Source of the DNA: JBBQAA01 sp038276395
GTDB lineage: Bacteria > Actinomycetota > Thermoleophilia > Solirubrobacterales > Solirubrobacteraceae
Reading direction: 5' to 3'
Assembly: GCA_038276395.1 (NCBI GenBank)
Contig: JBBQAA010000040.1
Location: 1 to 64,000, forward strand
DNA: 64,000 bases
Below the pieces are notes generated by a model that saw only the letters and a program-made list of their open reading frames with translations, made no database searches and had not been told where the DNA came from. Of the stretch, positions 6,733 through 15,861 are shown in pieces (position 1 is the stretch's first letter; each line of letters begins with the position of its first letter). Made by a program: the position numbers and the translations under genes.

Positions 6733-8220
6733 CTAATGCAGCGCCGCTCGCACCTCCGCCGCCGCGCGCTCCCCGGAGCGCACCGCGCCGTCCATGTAGC
6801 CGTTCCAGTAGGTCGAGGTCTCCGTGCCCGCCCAGTGCAGCCGGCCCTGGGGCGCGCGCAGGTACGGCCCGTAGGCGGTGAGCGCGCCGAGCGCGGGGAT
6901 GCCAACCGGGCAGCCGCGCGTCCACCGTTCACCGGACCACGCCGTCTCGAAGAATGCGGTCGGACGGCGCGCCGCGTCCCCGAAGAACTCCGCGAACTGG
7001 TCGAGGATCCGGCGACGCTTCTCGGTGGCGGACAGCGTCGCGTAGAGCCGGGCCTGGTCACCGCCCACGAAGCCGAAGAGGACCCCGGGCCTCCCGCCGG
7101 GCGGGGAGTCGTCGAACGTCGCGCTCATGAGACCCGTCGCCGAGAGGCCTTGACCCGTCATCCCGTTCGCGCGCCAGAACGGCGTGGGGTAGACGGCGGC
7201 GACCTTGGTCAGCGTGCCCTGGCCGTAGCGCTGCGTGAGCTGGTCGCGCTGGAAGGGCAGCAGCGGGTGGTAGTCGATCCGCCCGGCGAGCGCGGGCGGG
7301 ATCGCGATGATGGCCCGGCGGGCGCGCACGGTGAGGCCATCGGCGTGGACCCTGACCCCGCTGCGGTCCTGATCGATCCGCCGGACCGGGCGGTTCAGGT
7401 GGACTCGGCGGCCGAGCCGGTTCGCCATGCGGAACGCGATCTCCTGCGAGCCGCCGTGAAAGCGGCTCTCCTGCGCCCCGTCGCGGGTGTCGAAGTTCCG
7501 CTCGAAGGTGCCGGGATGGCGCTCGTCTCCCGAGGCGGCGATGTAGAAGAGCGTGAAGAGGAGCGAGAGCTCGCCCGGCTCGGCGCCGAAGATCGGCCGC
7601 GTGGCCAGCGGGGCGATCCGGCGAAAGGCGTCCGTGGCCGAGTTGGCGTCGACGAAGGACTTGAGCGTCTGGGCGTCATAGTCGGCCGCCCCCGGCGTCC
7701 TCCAGGGAGCGTCGACGGGCACGGTACGCGCCATCGTGTCGAGCTTTCCCGCCAGGACGGCGAGCTCGACGAGGATCCTCGGGTCGGGCGGGGCGGTGCC
7801 CGTCGGGCCGGTGTCGGAGTAGCGGAAGCGCCGGCCGTCCGGTGCGATGTAGATGTTCTCGCCCTCGTCGTAGACCTTGAACGTGTCGACGCCGAGGCTC
7901 TTGGCCAGCGCCAGGAGACGATTCTGCGTCGGCCCGACGAACGTCCCGCCGCGTTCGGAGATGACGCCGCCGCCGAGCGGGTGGTTCCACACGCGCCCGC
8001 CGACGCGACCCCGCGCCTCAAGGACGACGACTGACTTCCCCGCGCGCACGAGCGCCCGTGCCGCGGTCAGGCCCGCGAAGCCGGCGCCGACGACGACGAC
8101 GTCGACGCGGCGGGGCGTCGGGCGAGCCGCCGCCGTCCCGCCCGCGGCGAGCACGACCGCCCCCGCGGTCGCGCCGGTGCCGAGGAAGCGGCGGCGGCTG
8201 ATGCTGGGGTCAAGCGGCAT
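6733..8220 (-). CDS. Flavin monoamine oxidase, Tat-exported
   Basis: The 495-residue protein starts with a twin-arginine signal (SRRRFLGTGATAG) and continues with a Rossmann FAD site (VVVVGAGFAGLTAARAL) and the second GG motif (LEARGRVGGRVW). The C-terminal FAD contact region (LHWAGTETSTYWNGYMDGAV) is complete. This is the amine oxidase family that oxidises primary or secondary amines to aldehydes and hydrogen peroxide; the substrate cannot be read here. An SD (GAGGAG) lies 8 nt upstream. A protease relic lies just downstream. Confidence 0.9.
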   Translation of the reverse strand: MPLDPSISRRRFLGTGATAGAVVLAAGGTAAARPTPRRVDVVVVGAGFAGLTAARALVRAGKSVVVLEARGRVGGRVWNHPLGGGVISERGGTFVGPTQNRLLALAKSLGVDTFKVYDEGENIYIAPDGRRFRYSDTGPTGTAPPDPRILVELAVLAGKLDTMARTVPVDAPWRTPGAADYDAQTLKSFVDANSATDAFRRIAPLATRPIFGAEPGELSLLFTLFYIAASGDERHPGTFERNFDTRDGAQESRFHGGSQEIAFRMANRLGRRVHLNRPVRRIDQDRSGVRVHADGLTVRARRAIIAIPPALAGRIDYHPLLPFQRDQLTQRYGQGTLTKVAAVYPTPFWRANGMTGQGLSATGLMSATFDDSPPGGRPGVLFGFVGGDQARLYATLSATEKRRRILDQFAEFFGDAARRPTAFFETAWSGERWTRGCPVGIPALGALTAYGPYLRAPQGRLHWAGTETSTYWNGYMDGAVRSGERAAAEVRAALH

Positions 8221-8293
8221 GGGCGGGCTCCTCGAATCCGGGGGTTCTTTGGTAATGGTGGCAGGCGGCGTGCGGCGTGGCTACGGTGGGCCC

Positions 8294-9286
8294 GTGGTCC
8301 TCTCCGCGCCCGCCGCCCCGCCGCCGGTCGCGCCGGTCATCTACCCCCTGCGGGATCGTGTGCTCCCACCCTGGGAGCCCCTGGGCGGATCGCGGGCGCG
8401 GGTCGCCGCCGCCCCCGGGCGCCGCTACCGCCTGCCCGACGGCTCCCATCTCCGGGTCGTCGTCTCCCCGAGCTACAAGGCGACCCAAGCGGACGTCGAG
8501 CGCTTCGCCGATCGCTTCTTCGGCACGCTCCTGCACGGTCCGGAGATGGAGCGCCTCACCGTCCGCGTGGAGACGAACCCAGAGGTGCAGCGCGACTGCG
8601 GCGCCGCGGACGTCCTCGCCTGCTACAGCCCGGCCGCCGAGACGATGGTCGTCCCCGGCAGCGCGGCGCCGAGCGGCCAGTTCCCGCAGGCGTTCATCAT
8701 CGCCCACGAGTACGGGCACCACATCGCGCGCAACCGCCTGAACACGCCGTGGGACGCCTCGACCTTCGGCCCCAAGCACTGGGCCACCGAGGAGCACATC
8801 TGCGGAGGGGTCTACGCCCGGCGGCGGACCTTCTTCCCGGGTGACGAGGGGCGCCACTACATCGCCAACCCGGGGGAGGACTGGGCCGAGACGACGGCCA
8901 TGGCCCGCTTTCCCCAGTACCTGCGGTTGTGGCAGTTTCTGCCGCGGCTGAAGCCGGACGCGGCGGCCTTCGCGGCCGCGCGGACGGACATCCTCAGGTC
9001 GTGGCGCGGGCCCGCGCGCTTGGGCTATCGGGCGGTGCTCTCCCCGGCGCGTGCGGTGAGGACGATCCGCCTCACGACGCCGCTCGACGGCCGCGTGCGC
9101 ATCAGCCTCTCGCCGACGGCCGGAGTGCGGGCGGAGATCCGCGCCTACGGGCCGAAGGGTGAGGCGCTCGGGCGGGCGAACACGAACCGCGCCGAGCTCG
9201 ACGTCTGCGGGGCCCGCCGGCTGACGTTCCGGATCGTCCACCGCGCCGGTGCGGGCGCGGTGGGGATCAGGATCACGCGGCCTTAG
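8294..9286 (+). CDS. HExxH-type zinc metallopeptidase-like protein
   Basis: The 330-residue product contains HEYGHHIA, the gluzincin HExxH zinc-binding helix, and a downstream GEDWAETTAMARFPQY segment that could give the third ligand (Glu). A C-terminal beta-rich region (about 255-330) resembles pre-peptidase or carbohydrate-binding tails. I chose GTG 8294 because TACGGT at 8282-8287 ends 6 nt before it, the leaderless pattern seen throughout; ATG 8255 is an alternative. No clear signal peptide follows that start. The family is not one I can name. Confidence 0.75.
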   Translation: MVLSAPAAPPPVAPVIYPLRDRVLPPWEPLGGSRARVAAAPGRRYRLPDGSHLRVVVSPSYKATQADVERFADRFFGTLLHGPEMERLTVRVETNPEVQRDCGAADVLACYSPAAETMVVPGSAAPSGQFPQAFIIAHEYGHHIARNRLNTPWDASTFGPKHWATEEHICGGVYARRRTFFPGDEGRHYIANPGEDWAETTAMARFPQYLRLWQFLPRLKPDAAAFAAARTDILRSWRGPARLGYRAVLSPARAVRTIRLTTPLDGRVRISLSPTAGVRAEIRAYGPKGEALGRANTNRAELDVCGARRLTFRIVHRAGAGAVGIRITRP

Positions 9287-9320
9287 GGTTCTTAGGCCTT
9301 GGGAGCGACCGGCGGATGTG

Positions 9321-9334
9321 CGAACATGTGTTCG
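9321..9334 (+). promoter_or_regulatory. SOS box before imuB
   Basis: CGAAC-ATGT-GTTCG matches the LexA box upstream of lexA and lies only 3 nt before the imuB ATG, so LexA would block transcription start directly. Confidence 0.9.
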
Positions 9335-9337
9335 CAC

Positions 9338-10522
9338 ATGGTGGTCTGTGTCCTCCTGCCCCGCTTCGCGCTCGCGATCGCCGCGGGCGGTCGCGCCAAC
9401 CTGCTCGAGCGCCCGGCCGCGCTCGCGCCCGGGCCGGGCCGGGAGCCGGTCGTGGGGGAGTCCTCGCTGGCCGCCGAGGCGTTCGGCATCCGCGCCGGTA
9501 TGCGGCTCGGCGAGGCGCTCGCCCGCTGCCCGGAGCTCGCGCTCGTGCCGCCCGATCCCGCGGGCGTGGCCGACGCCTGGGAGCGCCTCCTCGGCCGCCT
9601 CGAGGGGATGGGCGCCCGCGTGGAGTCCGACCGCGCCGGACTCGCGTGCTTCGAGGGCCGCGGGCTCGAGCGACTCCACGGGGGGGAGGACGGCGTGCTC
9701 GCGGCGGCCCGGCGCGCGCTCCGGGCGCCCGCCCGGCTCGGGGCGGGGACGTCCCGCTTCGCTGCCGTAGCCGCCGCCTCGCGCGCGCGTGCGCGTCGTC
9801 CCGAGGTCGTCCGTGGCCCGGCGGCCGCCTACCTCGAGCCCCTGCCCGTCACCCTGCTCGAGACGCGGGCCGAGACGGCGCGCCTCGTCGCGCCGCTCGA
9901 GCGGCTCGGCGTGGGCACGCTGGGCGCGCTGGCCGCGCTTCCGCGCGCGAACGTGGCCGACCGCTTCGGCCGCGTGGGGCTCCTGGCCCACGACCTGGCC
10001 CGGGGGAGGGACACGGCGCTTCGCCCCCGCGACGTGCTCGAGCGCCTCGAGGAGGTGCTCGACCTGCCCGAGGCGGCCTCCGGGCCCCAGCTCGAGCGCG
10101 GGCTCGGAATGCTGATCGACCGTCTCCTCGCCCGGCCCGAGCGCCGCGGCCGCACGCTCCGCTCGGTCGTCCTCTCGGCGCGGCTCGTGGAGAGCGGCAC
10201 CTGGCGGGAGCCCGTGCCCTTCCGCGAGGCCCTCTCCGATCCCGCCCGGATGCGCCTCGCGCTCGCGCCCCGGCTCGCGCTCCTGCCCGCGCCGGCCGAG
10301 GCGCTCCGGCTGACCGTCGAGCGCTTCGGGCCGCCGTGCGGGGAGGCGCGCTCCCTGCTCGACGCGGCGGCCGAGCTCCGGCGCGCGCGTCTGCGCGAGG
10401 GCATCCGCCAGGCCCAGGTCGCGGCGGGGGAGGAGGCGGCTCTGCGCATCCACGCCGTCGATCCCCGCTCGCGGGTGCCCGAGCGCCGCGCCTCCCTGGC
10501 GCCGTGGGAGGGAGCGTCGTGA
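9338..10522 (+). CDS. imuB: ImuB-like Y-family polymerase homologue (non-catalytic)
   Basis: The protein of about 394 residues follows the Y-family fold (LLPRFALAIAA, SSLAAEAFGIRAGMRLGEAL, little finger after about 245) but lacks the SIDE acidic motif. In its place is VESDRAGLACFEGRGLERLHGG, the pattern typical of ImuB. ImuB bridges the beta clamp and DnaE2 in SOS mutagenesis rather than synthesising DNA. The start at ATG 9338 is set by the SOS box at 9321-9334. The gene overlaps the next by GTGA. No imuA gene is present beside it. Confidence 0.85.
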   Translation: MVVCVLLPRFALAIAAGGRANLLERPAALAPGPGREPVVGESSLAAEAFGIRAGMRLGEALARCPELALVPPDPAGVADAWERLLGRLEGMGARVESDRAGLACFEGRGLERLHGGEDGVLAAARRALRAPARLGAGTSRFAAVAAASRARARRPEVVRGPAAAYLEPLPVTLLETRAETARLVAPLERLGVGTLGALAALPRANVADRFGRVGLLAHDLARGRDTALRPRDVLERLEEVLDLPEAASGPQLERGLGMLIDRLLARPERRGRTLRSVVLSARLVESGTWREPVPFREALSDPARMRLALAPRLALLPAPAEALRLTVERFGPPCGEARSLLDAAAELRRARLREGIRQAQVAAGEEAALRIHAVDPRSRVPERRASLAPWEGAS

Positions 10523-10761
10523 CGGGCCCGCGGCGGATCGGCGAGCCCCGGCGGGCGGCGGTGAGAGCGGGCGCGGGCGGGCGGCCGCTCCGGGTCGATG
10601 ACCGGGAGGTCGACTGCGTGCGCGAGTCCTGGTTCATCGAGGATCGCTGGTGGACCTCACGGCCGCTGCGCCGCCGCTACTGGGAGGTCGTGACCCTGTG
10701 CGGGCGCGACGTCGTCGTCTTCCACGACCTCGAGGACGGCCGGTGGTACCGGCACCGGTGA
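10519..10761 (+). CDS. DUF6504-like small protein of the mutasome operon
   Basis: The 80-residue protein starts at GTG 10519 inside the imuB stop. The body (VRESWFIEDRWW..RPLRRRYWEVV and VVVFHDLEDGRWYRHR) matches the short basic, aromatic proteins found between imuB and dnaE2 in actinobacteria, which I recall as DUF6504. Its conserved place suggests a role in the DnaE2-ImuB complex, but none is established. It is co-transcribed with imuB under LexA control. Confidence 0.7.
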   Translation: MTGPRRIGEPRRAAVRAGAGGRPLRVDDREVDCVRESWFIEDRWWTSRPLRRRYWEVVTLCGRDVVVFHDLEDGRWYRHR

Positions 10762-10764
10762 GGA

Positions 10765-11274
10765 TCAGGCGCGCGCGGCGCGGCGTCGCCACGCCTCCAC
10801 GAGGCCCGGGCGCGCGCGCACCGTGACAGGCGTCGGCGGCTCGGGCGGGCTGAGCGGCTCGGGCCGCGGAGGCACCGGGGCGGGTGCGCCGGAGTCCTGC
10901 AGGAGCGAGGCCAGCGGGGAGTCGCGCAGGCTCGCGCGGCGGCCGGTGCGCGAGCGGGACGGAGTGGGCCGGGGTTCGGGCGCCGGAGGTTCGGGCGCCG
11001 GAGCGGGCTCGGGCGCGCGGGCCTCCACCGCCTGGGCGGGCGCGGTGAGCGGATCGCCGCCGTCCCCGCGCAGCTCCGCCACCAGCGCCGCGAGCTCGGC
11101 CGCGGCCGCCTCGACGGCGTCGGCGGCCCGCTCGCTCCGGGTGCGCGCGGCGAGGCGGGCGCGGGTCGCCCGGGCGTCCGCCTCCCGTACCGCGCGTATC
11201 GCGGTCTCGTGGGCGGCGTCCAGGGTCTGGCGAAGATCGCGGGCGAGGTCACCCGAAGCCAGGTCGTGCGCCAT
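10765..11274 (-). CDS. Coiled-coil / proline-rich hypothetical protein
   Basis: This 169-residue protein has an Ala/Arg/Glu-rich helical N-terminal half (about 1-70, likely coiled coil) and a Pro-rich linker (about 80-145) ending in a basic tail (LVEAWRRRAARA). No known domain is visible. It lies 7 nt after the upstream gene on the same strand with an AGAGG near its ATG, so they form a two-gene operon inserted opposite to the mutagenesis genes. Function unknown. Confidence 0.6.
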   Translation of the reverse strand: MAHDLASGDLARDLRQTLDAAHETAIRAVREADARATRARLAARTRSERAADAVEAAAAELAALVAELRGDGGDPLTAPAQAVEARAPEPAPAPEPPAPEPRPTPSRSRTGRRASLRDSPLASLLQDSGAPAPVPPRPEPLSPPEPPTPVTVRARPGLVEAWRRRAARA

Positions 11275-11281
11275 GCGACCT

Positions 11282-11830
11282 CTATTCGTCGTGGCGCTCA
11301 GGGTACCTTCCGGCCATGTGATGAACGATGCGCAGCGAGCGGACGGGACCGGGCAGCGGCCCCGTCTCCCGCGTGAAGCGTTCAGGACCGTCGGGCGCGA
11401 GGGCGGCGAAGCCGGCGCTCACACGCGCGAGATACTCGTCGGCGACGACGCAGCGCCCGGCCGCCCGGCCGCGGCGCAGGCGCTCCCGCCCGGCGGCCGA
11501 GCCGACGTAGGCCCAGGCCGGGCCCGCGGAGGTCCCCACACACGCGCGCGCGTAGTTCCGCTCGCGCGCGTCGAGGGCGGGGAGGTCCGCCTCGGCCACC
11601 TCCACGACGGCACCGGTGACCTCGCCGCCGGGGTCCGGTTCGAGGTCGAGGAAGGCGACCCAGAGGGCGGGCCGCTCGCCGGTCGCCGTGTCCTCGAAGT
11701 GCTTATAGCCCGTGATGTCCTCCATGTTGTCCATGGCCACGCCCCAGGTTCGCCGCCGGCCGCGGAGCGTCGCTGGGCGCCCGCCTTCCGCGGCGGGGAC
11801 GAGCGAGCCGTAGCCGAAGACGAGCGGCAC
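11282..11830 (-). CDS. Gamma-glutamylcyclotransferase-fold protein
   Basis: The 182-residue protein begins VFGYGSLV, the phosphate/substrate loop of the AIG2/GGCT fold, and has a later acidic residue in DARERNYAR that fits the catalytic Glu region. Such enzymes release 5-oxoproline from gamma-glutamyl amines or peptides; the substrate is not predictable. The GTG start is leaderless by sequence: TAGGTT on the minus strand (11837-11842) ends 6 nt upstream. Confidence 0.75.
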   Translation of the reverse strand: MPLVFGYGSLVPAAEGGRPATLRGRRRTWGVAMDNMEDITGYKHFEDTATGERPALWVAFLDLEPDPGGEVTGAVVEVAEADLPALDARERNYARACVGTSAGPAWAYVGSAAGRERLRRGRAAGRCVVADEYLARVSAGFAALAPDGPERFTRETGPLPGPVRSLRIVHHMAGRYPERHDE

Positions 11831-11875
11831 GCGGACAACCTATGGGCAGCTCGTCGCTTCCGTCCGGTCTGTATG

Positions 11876-11889
11876 CGAACATGCGTTCG
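11876..11889 (+). promoter_or_regulatory. SOS box at the dnaE2 start
   Basis: CGAAC-ATGC-GTTCG matches the other two LexA boxes exactly in its half-sites and ends on the first base of the dnaE2 GTG start codon. Confidence 0.9.
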
Positions 11890-14800
11890 TGTCCTACGTC
11901 GAGCTCCACGCGCACTCGGCCTTCTCGTTCCTCGACGGTGCCTCGTTGCCGGAGGATCTCGCGCGCGCAGCCGTCGAGCACGGCTACTCCTCCTTCGCGC
12001 TCACCGACCACAACGGCGTCTCGGGGTCGATGGAGTGGGCGGAGTCCGCGCGGGCCCTCGGGCTCTCGGCTCTGCACGGCGCCGAGGTCGACCTCTCCGA
12101 CGGGCGCCACCTGACGCTCCTGGCCGAGAGCACGCGGGGGTGGGGGAGCCTCTGCCGCATCCTCACCGCGGCCCACGCCCACACGCGAGAGAGACCGGCC
12201 GGCACGCCCGTGGGCGATCCTCACGTCCCGCTCGAGACCGTGCTCGCCCACGCCGAGGGGCTCGTCTGCCTCTCGGGCTGCGCGAGCCGGGGGGTGGAGG
12301 ACGAGCCGACGCTCCGGCGCCTGCGCGAGGTCTTCGGCCCGGAGAGCCTGCGAGTCGAGCTCCAGCGCCCCTTCCACGCGGGCGACCGAGCGCAGAGCCG
12401 CCGCCGGGCGGCGCTCGCGCGGCGGCTCGGGCTGCGGACCGTGGCCACGGGGAACGTCCACGCCCACTCGCGCGCCCGCGCGCGGCTGCAGGACGCGCTC
12501 GTCGCCGTGCGTCTGCGCAAGACCCTCGAGTCCTCGGAGCCCGAGCGCCGCGGCAACCACGCCCACGTCCTCGCCTCCCCAGCGGCGATGGCCGCGCGGT
12601 TCTCCGACTTCCCCGAGGCGGTGGCCGAGACCGAGCGCCTGGCCGAGCGGCTCGCGCTCGACCTGAAGGTCGATCTCGGCTACCGCTACCCCGGCGCGGA
12701 GGACGCAGAGCAGCCCTGCATCCTCGCCGAGGCGTGCCGTGTGGCCTTCGAGGAGCGCTACCCGCCGGGCCATCGCCACCGCGCGGAGGCGGCGCGGCGC
12801 CTCGAGCAGGAGCTCCGCCTCATCGAGCGGCTCGGGCTCTCCGGCTTCTTCGTCCTGCACCGGGACATCCTCGAGCTGGCGCGGGAGGTTGCCGTCGAGG
12901 TCCGGGGGCCGGACACCGCCCGCGCGCTCCTGCCGCCGGGGCGGGGGCGGGGGTCGAGCGTCTCCTCCATCGTCTGCTACCTCACGGGTCTCTCCCACGT
13001 CGACCCGATCGCCAACGAGCTCCTGCTCGGCCGCTTCCTGAACGAGGAGATCTCCGCCCTGCCGGACATCGACCTCGACTTCCCGCGCGACGTGCGCGAG
13101 CGGCTCCTGCCCCGCATCCACGACGTCTACGGCATCGAGCGCTCGGCCCTCGTCGCCGCCTTCCCGACCTACCGCGCCCGGGGGGCGATCCGCGAGCTCG
13201 GCAAGGTGCTCGGCCTGCCGCCGGGGGAGATCGAGCGCGTCGCCCGGGGCTCTGAGGGCTGGTCGGCGTTGGAGCTCGAGCGGGACATCGCCGCCTCGCT
13301 CGGCGAGCGCCGCCTGGCCTCGGGCCGCTGGCGCTGGCTCGCCGCGCTCGGGCGCGAGGCCCACGGGCTGCCGCGCCATCTCTCCCAGCACTCGGGCGGG
13401 ATGATCGTCTCCACACGGCCGCTCGTGGACTGCGTGCCCGTCGTCCCCGCCGCGATGGCGGGCCGGCAGATCTGCCAGTGGGACAAGGACTCCTGCGCCG
13501 ACGCGGGCTTTCTCAAGATCGACCTGCTCGGCCTGGGGATGCTCTCCGCCGTCGAGCGCGCGGTCGAGACGATCGCGCGCACGCGCTCCGAGCGGATCGA
13601 CCTCTCGCGGATCCCCCACGACGACCCCGAGGTTTACTCCGCGATCCAGCGAGCGGAGACGCTCGGTGTCTTCCAGATCGAGTCCCGCGCCCAGATGGCC
13701 TCGCTCCTGCGCACGCGGCCGGCGACGCTCGACGACCTGACGGTGCAGGTGGCGATCGTCCGGCCGGGGCCGATCCAGGGCGGCGCTGTGAACCCCTACA
13801 TCGATCGCCGCCAGCGTCTGCGGGAGGATCCGGAGTACCAGATCCCCTACCTGCACCCCTCGCTCGAGCCAGTGCTCTCGGACACGCTCGGGACGATCAT
13901 CTTCCAGGACCAGGTCATCGAGGTCGCGATGGCCTTCGCGGGCTTCTCGCCCGGTCAGGCCGAGGAGCTCCGCCGGGCGATGAGCCGCAAGCGCTCGGCC
14001 GAGGCGATCGAGGCGCTGCACCAGGACTTCCTCGACGGCGCGCGGGCCACGCACGGGGTGGAGGAGGACCTCGCCGAGCGGGTCTTCCAGATGATCACCG
14101 GGTTCTCGGGCTTCGGGTTCCCGAAGGCTCACGGCGCCGCCTTCGGCCTGCTCGCCTACCAGTCGACGTGGCTGCGCGTCCACTACTTCCCCGAGCTCTT
14201 CGTCGCGCTGCTGAACGAGCAGCCGATGGGCTTCTATCCCTCCGACGCGCTCGTCCACGAGGCGCAGCGCCGGGGGGTCGCGGTGCATCCGCCGGAGGTG
14301 AACGCCTCGGGGGTGGAGTGCGAGGTCGACGAGGCGGGGGCGATCCGGGTCGGGCTCGGCTACGTCCGCGGGGCCCGCCGGGCGGAGGTCGAGGCGCTCG
14401 TGGCCGCCCGGGAGGCCGAGGGCCCCTTCCGCGACCTCAGCGAGCTCGCCTCCCGGGTCGGCGCCGGCCGGCCCGCGCTCGAGGCGCTCGCCTGGGCAGG
14501 GGCGTGCGACGATCTCGCGGGCGGTGATCGCCGCGTGGCACTCTGGCGCCTGGGCGCCTCGACGCCGGGCCGGCGGGTGCCGGGGGGGACGCAGCTCGCG
14601 CTGCCGCTCGAAGCGCCCACGGCGCCGGGGCTCGCGCGCGTCGGCGCGTGGGAGGAGGTGATCGCCGACTACGCCACGACGGGCGTCTCGGCCCGGGCCC
14701 ATCCCCTGGCGCTCCTGCGCTCTGAGCTCCCGGCCGGCGCGGTCACGAGCGGCGACCTCGTGCACCTGCGCCACGGGCGGCGGGTGCGGATCGGCGGCCT

Positions 14801-15233
14801 CGTCGTCGCCCGCCAGCGCCCGGGCACGGCGAGCGGGGTCGTGTTCATGCTGATCGAGGACGAGCTCGGGACGGTCAACCTCGTCGTCCCGCCGCCCGTC
14901 TACGAGCGCTTCCGCCTCACCGTGCGCACGGAGCCGCTGATCCTCGCCGAGGGCGTCCTCGAGCGCCATCCCGCGGCGGGCGGTGGGCTCAACGTCCTCA
15001 CCGACCGGATCACGGCGCTCGACGCCGCGGACCGGCCGCGCACGGAGGCGAAGGAGTTCTCCCTGCTCGACGAGATCGAGCGCCGGCGGCAGCTGGCCGC
15101 GATCGCGGTGGGCGGGACCGACAGCGAGCCCGCCGCCGCGGCCGGCGCGGGCGCGGGCGCGGGCGCCGACCCGGGCGACTTCCGCGCGGTGGCGCCGCCC
15201 GTCATGTCCTTCGCAGCGGGGAGGAGGCGGTGA
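11889..15233 (+). CDS. dnaE2: Error-prone DNA polymerase III alpha (DnaE2)
   Basis: The 1114-residue protein opens with a PHP domain (VELHAHSAFSFLDG, LTDHNGV) and has the C-family polymerase core with the catalytic acidic motif PDIDLDFPRD (about residues 394-403) and the GFGFPKAHGAAFG helix. An OB-fold with VRIGGLVVARQRP lies near 960-1000. It is shorter than replicative DnaE and lacks its C-terminal extensions, as expected of DnaE2. It performs mutagenic lesion bypass with ImuB. The GTG start touches the SOS box, so the mRNA probably has little or no leader. Confidence 0.96.
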   Translation: MSYVELHAHSAFSFLDGASLPEDLARAAVEHGYSSFALTDHNGVSGSMEWAESARALGLSALHGAEVDLSDGRHLTLLAESTRGWGSLCRILTAAHAHTRERPAGTPVGDPHVPLETVLAHAEGLVCLSGCASRGVEDEPTLRRLREVFGPESLRVELQRPFHAGDRAQSRRRAALARRLGLRTVATGNVHAHSRARARLQDALVAVRLRKTLESSEPERRGNHAHVLASPAAMAARFSDFPEAVAETERLAERLALDLKVDLGYRYPGAEDAEQPCILAEACRVAFEERYPPGHRHRAEAARRLEQELRLIERLGLSGFFVLHRDILELAREVAVEVRGPDTARALLPPGRGRGSSVSSIVCYLTGLSHVDPIANELLLGRFLNEEISALPDIDLDFPRDVRERLLPRIHDVYGIERSALVAAFPTYRARGAIRELGKVLGLPPGEIERVARGSEGWSALELERDIAASLGERRLASGRWRWLAALGREAHGLPRHLSQHSGGMIVSTRPLVDCVPVVPAAMAGRQICQWDKDSCADAGFLKIDLLGLGMLSAVERAVETIARTRSERIDLSRIPHDDPEVYSAIQRAETLGVFQIESRAQMASLLRTRPATLDDLTVQVAIVRPGPIQGGAVNPYIDRRQRLREDPEYQIPYLHPSLEPVLSDTLGTIIFQDQVIEVAMAFAGFSPGQAEELRRAMSRKRSAEAIEALHQDFLDGARATHGVEEDLAERVFQMITGFSGFGFPKAHGAAFGLLAYQSTWLRVHYFPELFVALLNEQPMGFYPSDALVHEAQRRGVAVHPPEVNASGVECEVDEAGAIRVGLGYVRGARRAEVEALVAAREAEGPFRDLSELASRVGAGRPALEALAWAGACDDLAGGDRRVALWRLGASTPGRRVPGGTQLALPLEAPTAPGLARVGAWEEVIADYATTGVSARAHPLALLRSELPAGAVTSGDLVHLRHGRRVRIGGLVVARQRPGTASGVVFMLIEDELGTVNLVVPPPVYERFRLTVRTEPLILAEGVLERHPAAGGGLNVLTDRITALDAADRPRTEAKEFSLLDEIERRRQLAAIAVGGTDSEPAAAAGAGAGAGADPGDFRAVAPPVMSFAAGRRR

Positions 15234-15299
15234 GCAGAGGCGTTCCCCGGCGCCCTCGCCATCCCTCCGGCGATCCGGACGGGTATCTTCCGCCCAGCC

Positions 15300-15788
15300 A
15301 TGGCTCCGTTCCTCTTCGTCGGCTTCTGGATCGTCATCGCCCTTGGCCTCACCTTCGTGGGGCTCCGCGGCGGCCCGGGCGGCGCGCGCGAGGCGCTGCA
15401 GAGCCAGTCGCGCGGCAGCCGGAAGTTCGCCAGCCTGTTCTTCGTCGTGGTCTTCGCCGGCCTCGGGCTCGTCGTTCCCGCCGTGCTGCTGGCCGGCAAC
15501 CACGACAAGGCGGATGAGCACTACAACGGCGTCAAGCTAACCGCGATGGACGGCCGCGGGCGCGAGATCTTCCGCCTGCAGTGCGCGACCTGCCACACCT
15601 TGGCGGCGGCCAAGGCGGCGGGCAAGGTCGGGCCGAACCTCGATCAGCTGAAGCCCCCGAAGGCTCTCGTCCTCGACGCGCTGAAGAACGGCCGCATCCG
15701 CGGCAACGGCACCATGCCCGCGAACCTCGTCAGCGGCAAGGACGCTGACGCCGTGGCGGGTTTCGTGGCCAAGGTCGCGGGCCACTGA
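15300..15788 (+). CDS. Membrane-anchored c-type cytochrome
   Basis: The 162-residue protein has two hydrophobic segments (about 4-21 and 45-65) followed by a class I cytochrome c domain with CATCH haem-binding residues Cys95, Cys98 and His99, and a distal Met139 in GTMPANLV as the likely sixth ligand. The haem domain should lie outside the membrane and carry electrons in respiration. A -10-like TATCTT (15284-15289) is the nearest promoter candidate. Confidence 0.88.
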   Translation: MAPFLFVGFWIVIALGLTFVGLRGGPGGAREALQSQSRGSRKFASLFFVVVFAGLGLVVPAVLLAGNHDKADEHYNGVKLTAMDGRGREIFRLQCATCHTLAAAKAAGKVGPNLDQLKPPKALVLDALKNGRIRGNGTMPANLVSGKDADAVAGFVAKVAGH

Positions 15789-15861
15789 CCCAGCCTGCGC
15801 CGCGGCGTTCCGTCCGGAGCACCGCGTAAGACTCGCGCCGAACCCGGCGTTATGTCCCTGC

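Noticed and set aside
8210..10453. 747-codon minus frame antisense to the metallopeptidase and imuB genes
   Set aside because: Arg/Glu/Gly/His-rich shadow of GC-rich coding DNA with no domain. The plus-strand genes carry SOS boxes and known motifs.
11703..15521. 1272-codon minus frame antisense to dnaE2
   Set aside because: It has no recognisable domain and mirrors dnaE2 codon structure. Long antisense frames are expected at this GC content.
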